From NCBI GenBank assembly GCA_017163975.1, contig JAFFSR010000240.1, positions 1 to 64,000 on the forward strand: DNA of 64,000 nt. Direction: 5' to 3'. Below the pieces are notes generated by a model. It made no database searches. It was not told the DNA's origin and was given only the letters and a program-made list of their open reading frames with translations. This stretch comes from Anastatus disparis (taxonomy: Eukaryota > Arthropoda > Insecta > Hymenoptera > Eupelmidae). This document shows positions 59,128 through 64,000 of the stretch, in pieces (position 1 is the first letter of the stretch; each line of letters starts with the position of its first letter). Both the position numbers and the translations under genes were made by a program.

Positions 59128-59385
59128 AATTTATTAAACATTTGTAAATGATGCACTTTGTGCTTCTGAATTCTTTCAAAAAGAAGTAATTTTCCATTCT
59201 AGAACGTAAGTGCTCCTACCGAAACTGGTACAATTCAAAAAATTTTTTCCGTGAACCAGGGAACGTAAAGGTTGATCCAAATTTTTAAGTAATCACATGG
59301 ATTCATAAGCTTCCGATTTCTTATCATTAAAAAAATTCATAAAAATTCATAAACTTTTAATTTGCAATATTTTTTTATTTTAATT
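59128..59385. other. No gene recognised
   Basis: Non-coding by inspection. Confidence 0.35.
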
Positions 59386-59515
59386 TTATCTAACGTCGCT
59401 GTATTTATGCTATCATTGCGATGCTAACTAGCGACGAAGTCGTCAGTGCATTTATGAACACAGCACTTATAACGTACAGTGGTGCTTGTATCAATCAGCT
59501 GCGAGAAATGATGAA
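59386..59515 (-). mobile_element. tRNA-derived SINE (family 2), head missing
   Basis: It matches the body of the family (CGTCGCTGTATTTATGCTATC through GTGGTGCTTGTATCAATC) but stops before the tRNA-like head. Confidence 0.75.
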
Positions 59516-59924
59516 TTAAAAAACATTTATCAACGATCTCCTTCAGTGCGATACTTTTGGAAATGCGTTATTTTGTATTTCTACTACAAAGTAAAAGTAT
59601 TTATCGATTACTTATTTTGGCGAAATACCTTTAGAAGTGCAATCTAATACTTTTTAATATTATGAGAATAAATAAAAATTTCTTACCGACGATTCCCTTC
59701 AGTGCAATACTTGTAGATGTGTGATAATCAACTCTTTACAATTTTATGCATGTTTAACGATGTAGGAAAAAATGATTCTTTTATAATATTCTCTCTGTAG
59801 ACAGTCCTTATATACAATTTGGAGATCTTCCTTGTTCTTCTACTTCTAGTTAAAAAAAATTGATAATCATAACCTAACGAAAAAGAAGAAGAAGAATATT
59901 CTCATAATTTATATTTTTTGTTTA

Positions 59925-60116
59925 GCGTTACTGTATTTATGCTATGATTGCGATGCTAAATAGCGACGAAGGTGATCAGTACGTTTGTGAACAAAGCACA
60001 TATAATGTACAGTGGTACTTGTATATCAACCCACGGAGAATGGAATGCGAACTCGGAACCTCGATATTACAAATATATTGCTCTACCGAGTGAGCCCCTA
60101 AGGTCTCTTCATTCAA
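59925..60116 (-). mobile_element. tRNA-derived SINE (family 2), diverged
   Basis: Whole-length copy with a damaged head (box B region ATGCGAACTCGGAACC). It occupies the same place in the 59.5-62.2 kb duplicate as the SINE at 23704 in the other copy. Confidence 0.75.
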
Positions 60117-60122
60117 TCTTAA

Positions 60123-60808
60123 GAGGCGGTCGGGACTATTTGCCGCATGGAGACACTGCAGTCAGGTGAAAGAAAAATGTAAAATAATTTTTTACTCAGC
60201 GATTTACTATTTACTGAAACAATAATATACTTCTAATGTTGTCAATAACTCTAGCCATATATATGAAGAATAATTATTGATGCTAATCTTGTTTGAAAAG
60301 TCTAAAATATTGTTGTAAAGCGAAAAATGCAGCACGAGATAGAGCCGGCGTGAGCATATGAATTCATCATTCTTTAGTATCACTTTCTCTGTCGCACTAA
60401 AGAAAAATACTCATGCTTACATCGGCTCTATTACGCGCAGCATTTTTTGCTTTACAAAAATATTTAGACTTTTCAAACAAGATTAGCATTGATAATAATT
60501 ATTCTACATATATATGGCAAGAGTTATTGACAACATTAGAGGTATATTATTGTCTTAATAAATTGCAAATCCGTGTATAATAGTACATTATTTACCTCTG
60601 CTGGAAAGGCTGGATTTACGAAACGAGAGGTTTTTTTGTAACGAGTTTCGTAAAACAGCCTTTACACCAAAGGTAAATAATGATTTTTTCCAGTATGGAG
60701 CCGAAAAAGAAAAGAAATTGCGATTTTGAGGTTAGAATGCGAAAAAAATATTTTATATTCTTCTCTCACCTGCAGCGCCACCAAGCGGCAAATGGTTCCG
60801 ACCGCCTC
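60123..60808. mobile_element. TTAA-flanked element (family E), 686 bp
   Basis: Ends GAGGCGGTCGGGACTATTTG and the complement of AAATGGTTCCGACCGCCTC, with TTAA at 60119-60122 and 60809-60812. The homologous region at about 23,900 shows the empty site with one TAA-like core. Inside are a 340-bp palindrome (60217-60558) and the GGAAAGGCTGG hairpin repeat (60590-60680). Non-coding. Confidence 0.85.
60217..60558. repeat. Palindrome nested in the family E element
   Basis: The arms run CAATAATATACTTCTAATG through TTTTCGCTTTACAAC-type blocks and mirror each other to the centre near 60385, with GTTGTCAATAACTCT on the left and AGAGTTATTGACAAC on the right. Confidence 0.8.
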
Positions 60809-61127
60809 TTAAGCTCATAAATTTAAAAGGAACATTTGATTTTATTTAAATTTATAATTATTTTGATTACAACTTTTAATTAACATTATATTAACAATTT
60901 TTATTCATCCAAAGTTTTAGTTAATTTTTACTATACAATAATTAATTGATTTTAATAAAAATAACAAATTATATATTTATAATTGAATTTTGAATTTCTT
61001 TATTTATATTTCATTATATTTAATTTTATATAAACAGTTTAATATGTGATTATTCTTTACAATTTATTATTAATAATTGAATATTATTTGTTTTTAAAAG
61101 AAATAGAACATTCCATTTCTTTATCAA

Positions 61128-61132
<5 letters not shown>

Positions 61133-61181
<49 letters not shown>
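61133..61181. repeat. (AT)n microsatellite
   Basis: About 24 AT units directly before the GGGGGCGTCC element; the paralogous site has only CTATATCTATACATACAG. Confidence 0.95.
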
Positions 61182-61184
<3 letters not shown>

Positions 61185-61857
61185 GGCGTCCACGTCAAAC
61201 GTACATGGAAAAAAAATAGATTTTCTCTAAACTTTGTCAAAATGTTTGTTTTTGTTCCCTAGATCCTGAATTTTGAAACAAGTTTTTAGAGTGGTCAACA
61301 GAATTGACCTCTACAGCTTAATTCAGAAAATTCCTGTAGTATGAAAGAGCTTTTGAAGTTTTTTCATTTTAAACATCTGCGTAATTTGGATTCTTAATAT
61401 AATATAATGTTTGACCTTGCAACTAAAGGTCTCTTTAAGACCTTCAATTTGTGAGGTCGGAGACCTTTCTACGACGTTTGGGTCCGAAGATACAATGATT
61501 TAAAAGTTGTCTTTTTTCGAAGTAGACGAATGGAATACAGAGTCGATTACGTAAAAGGAAATTCAACTCCATAAATCAAAGGAATGGTCGTGAATTTATT
61601 ATTTATAAAAATGATGAATCGTAAATTTTTTCATTTTTTGTAGATCAAAAATGAGTTTTGATGCTGGAATAATTTTCGAATAGCCCTATTTTTGCAAAAA
61701 TGCGTTTTTGGCCAACTTTGAGCCCCTATAGCTCGGAAACATTTGCTCAAAAAAATCTGAAAAAATTCAGGGATACTCAGGGAACAAAAACAAACATTTT
61801 GACAAAGTTTGGAGAAAATCTATTTTTTTTCCATGTACGTTTGACGTGGACGCCCCC
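61182..61857. mobile_element. Non-autonomous DNA element with about 80-bp TIRs (GGGGGCGTCCACGTC)
   Basis: The first about 80 bp (from GGGGGCGTCCACGTCAAACG to GTTTTTGTTCCCT) are repeated in inverse orientation at 61778-61857. The interior (about 515 bp) has no transposase. The target duplication is hidden by the AT repeat (ATA on both sides). The paralogous region at 24.2 kb is the empty site. The superfamily is not determined. Confidence 0.85.
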
Positions 61858-62375
61858 ATATTATACAAATTTAGTAGTAATAACGTTCCCTTCTTTATCG
61901 ATGCTTTGTAAGTAAATATATAAACGCCATCAGATCTACTTTTTACTAAAAGTTACTATCAAATTAATCATTTTTCATATGAATAATAATATAATTATTT
62001 TTGTTCGAATTTATTTTATATGTAATTCTATACTTATTTTTATATGAATTTCAATAAACAATCTAAATTGTTATAATCTTTCTATAAAAAACGAATGTGA
62101 TTCAAACAGATTCATATAATTACATTACAGAAATAAATCATTATTGGAACAGAATTAAAAAAATAGTGATACACACAGGGCCTGCTTTGCTTACTACACT
62201 CTCGAAGTGTATATACGACTTTTCACCACATCCGGAGGAAAGTGCGTTACAAAATTATCGAATTAATAATTCGTTATCGCGCACTAATATTAATTCACAA
62301 CACTCCGCGAATGATAATTCCTTGAACGCACAAATATCGACAAACAAAACTTGCATAAACACGATAGGGCCGTTA

Positions 62376-62522
62376 CACTAAAAAAAATACAAGATACAAG
62401 ATACAAAAATTAAATTGATTAGTATTTATATATATAAAACAAATATATTGTCTCTTGTATTTTTTATGTATAAATATACTAATTAATGTTATTTTTGTAT
62501 CTTGTATCCTTTTTAAGTGTAA
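62376..62522. repeat. Hairpin repeat (TTACACTTAAAAA ends)
   Basis: ATACAAGATACAAAAATTAA on the left pairs with GTTATTTTTGTATCTTGTATC on the right; the ends GTTACACTAAAAA and TTTTTAAGTGTAAAG are also complementary. Small MITE-like palindrome without ORF. Confidence 0.65.
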
Positions 62523-63060
62523 AGCCTAACATATTAACAAAACTGAACAAACTCGAATCGACTCGAAACACGAAAGTCAGCTGCTAACTCGGACATGAAA
62601 CGCATATTAGAAATAACGACTAGCACGGCGAGTTATATGAATCGAAGTTCCCATTCTGGCCACTTCATCTATTTACATATAGTATTTCGGCGCTGCCAGC
62701 ATCTTCGCTCTTAAGCTATCATGAAACAAAGAGTATACGTAGATGGGCTCAAACTTGAAAATTAATAGGGCGTACTCGATGTATTTTTAGACTGAGTTTA
62801 GAGGGAGTACAGTACGCACTTTACGCGTGGTGTGATAAAAAAATGTATTATATCCGTCAGGTAGAATACAAAAAAATAATAAAGACCCGTATTTTTTCTT
62901 TTTTCGTGATAATGAAAATTCGAAGAAATAGAAGCAGTTAAATTGGTGTGACGTCACGTATTATGACGCTATATCTATATATATCTATCTATATTATAAA
63001 ATATTTTCGCCGCTGCCGCTGTCAGCCTCTCAAAATCCCCAATCCCCCCTCAATCCCTTC
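62523..63060. other. No gene recognised; segment similar to 53510-53610
   Basis: It contains the dispersed words described at 53500 and otherwise nothing supported. Confidence 0.4.
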
Positions 63061-63061
63061 T

Positions 63062-63440
63062 TTTACTGATAATTTTAGCTAATTTATTGAGAATTTTAGC
63101 TAAAATTCTAATTTTTCAGCCAAGTGTAGCTGAATCATTGTGAATTTTAGCTAAAAATTTAATTTTTTAGATAATTTTAGCTGAATTATTATAAATTTCA
63201 GCTAAAATATTAATTCACTAAGTTTAGCTGAATCATTGTAATTTTAGCTAAAATTTAATTTTTTAGATAATTTTAGCTAAATTATTGTAAATTTCAGCTA
63301 AAAATTAAATTATTTAGCTAATTTTAGATGATTTATTGAAAATTTTAGCTGAAAATTTAATGTTTTAGCTAATTTTAGCTGATTTATTAAGAATTTTAGT
63401 TAAAAGTTTAATATTTTAGCTAATTTTAGCTGATTTATTG
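63062..63440. repeat. Minisatellite built on AATTTTAGCT(A/G)AT
   Basis: Degenerate units of about 60 bp (AATTTTAGCTGATTTATTG, then AATTTTAGCTAAAAATTTAA) are repeated about six times. The array ends at the first recognisable codon of the helicase fragment. Confidence 0.85.
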
Positions 63441-63444
63441 TGAG

Positions 63445-64000
63445 TTTTGGTTAACGTCTGGACCTGGAGGTACTGGAAGAACATTATTATACAATGTTTT
63501 AATACACTACTTTTTAAGTAAAAACAAAAAAAAATTTAGCAATGGCTGACAGGTATTGCATCTATTTTATTACCTGGTGGTACAACGAGTCATAAAGAAA
63601 TCAAATTACCTTTAGATTTAAAAAATACAGAAAATTTGAGTGACAAATTGGATTCAGATAAAAAAGAAATTAGAGAATGTGATGTTATTTTATGGGATGA
63701 ATCTTCTATGGTTCCAAAAAGGCATTAGAACTTGTTGATAAACTTATTCGAGATATTTCTAGATTGGAAAATTACTTTTTTGGAAATAAAATACTTATTC
63801 TTGGAGGTGATTATATGCAAACACTTGCAGTCATTAAATATGGAACAAAACAAATAATTATAAATGAAACTTTAAAAAATTTTAAAATATTTAAATTAAC
63901 AAAAAATATGAGAAATAATGATGATAATTATGCAAATTTTTTATTCAAAATTGGAAGTGGTTTAATTACATCATTGGAAATTCCTGAAAATTGGAAAACA
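63445..64000 (+). pseudogene. Helitron-type Pif1 helicase fragment (runs off the window)
   Basis: Walker A is read as SGPGGTGRTLLYN at 63457-63495 (Arg in place of the usual Lys). After a frame change near 63535 come WLTGIASILLPGGTTSHKEI, DVILWDESSMVPK (Walker B) and, after a one-base gap in the A run at 63716-63720, ALELVDKLIRDI, KILILGGDYMQTLAV and FKLTKNMRN. This order of motifs is that of Helitron Rep/helicase proteins. No Rep domain lies upstream; the minisatellite starts there instead. The C-terminus is outside the window. Confidence 0.82.

Larger units (their letters stand above)
60813..62160. repeat. Dispersed duplicate of 23.9-24.5 kb, with an insertion
   Basis: Collinear with the region after the SINE at 23704 (AAAAGAAATAGAACATTCC, ACTTTTTACTAAAAG, CAAACAGATTCATATAATTA). 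It is interrupted by an AT repeat and the element at 61182. Confidence 0.75.

Noticed and set aside
62097..62381. 94-codon plus-strand frame
   Set aside because: Its first third is the dispersed repeat shared with 24.5 kb; the rest has no recognisable motif.

Overview
The window looks like nuclear DNA of an insect. It is very A+T-rich, its genes are split by introns with GT...AG borders, and almost everything recognisable is a transposable element or a gene fragment scattered among them. The repertoire would fit a parasitoid hymenopteran: R1-clade and I-group LINEs, BEL/Pao, tRNA-derived SINEs, FLYWCH-MULE, a Mutator-like transposase fused to an exonuclease, MSANTD3-like Myb/SANT genes and EB-module genes. 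Order and species cannot be proved from this sequence. No rRNA gene, CRISPR array or bacterial operon was seen.

Layout. 1-7.4 kb: the 3' part of one R1-clade LINE, a second nearly complete R1-clade LINE and a tRNA-derived SINE stand head to tail, each ending in poly(A) followed by (TTA)n. 7.5-12.0 kb (minus): remains of a FLYWCH/MULE transposase gene with SINEs in its introns. 10.8-14.5 kb: TTAA- and TA-flanked inverted-repeat elements. 14.9-19.3 kb (minus): an MSANTD3-like gene with a tandemly amplified 66-69 nt mini-exon, two foldback elements nested in its introns and a 50-bp minisatellite beyond its stop codon. 20-28.3 kb: foldback elements, a CTTAAGTTC minisatellite, a SINE, a degraded transposon ORF and a hAT-like MITE. 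28.8-31.2 kb (plus): the 3' end of an EB-module (cysteine-rich, probably secreted) gene. 31.7-36.4 kb: a TTAA-flanked transposon whose split gene combines a Mutator-like transposase and a DEDDh exonuclease. 37.5-43.2 kb: a 5.6-kb transposon with about 1.15-kb terminal inverted repeats and a pogo/Tc5-like DDE transposase. 44.7-45.5 kb: BEL/Pao remnant. 45.6-51.0 kb: a full-length I-group LINE with 14-bp target duplications. 51.0-53.4 kb (minus): tyrosine-recombinase gene remnant. 55.9-59.1 kb: a 5'-truncated I-group LINE split by a SINE and a hairpin element. 59.5-62.2 kb: a diverged duplicate of 23.2-24.5 kb carrying extra insertions. 63.4-64.0 kb: start of a Helitron-type helicase, cut by the window end.

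How the parts relate. The inverted-repeat elements at 10.8, 17.1, 20.0, 27.7, 36.7 and 60.1 kb sit in TTAA sites; several begin with a G-rich GGATGT-like end like that of the transposase-exonuclease element at 31.7-36.4 kb, which is therefore a plausible source of the mobilising enzyme. Many frame breaks in otherwise well-kept ORFs are cured by one extra base in an A or T run on either strand, which raises the possibility of homopolymer errors in the assembly rather than true decay. Only three loci look like ordinary genes or recent derivatives of them: the MSANTD3-like, EB-module and FLYWCH/MULE genes.
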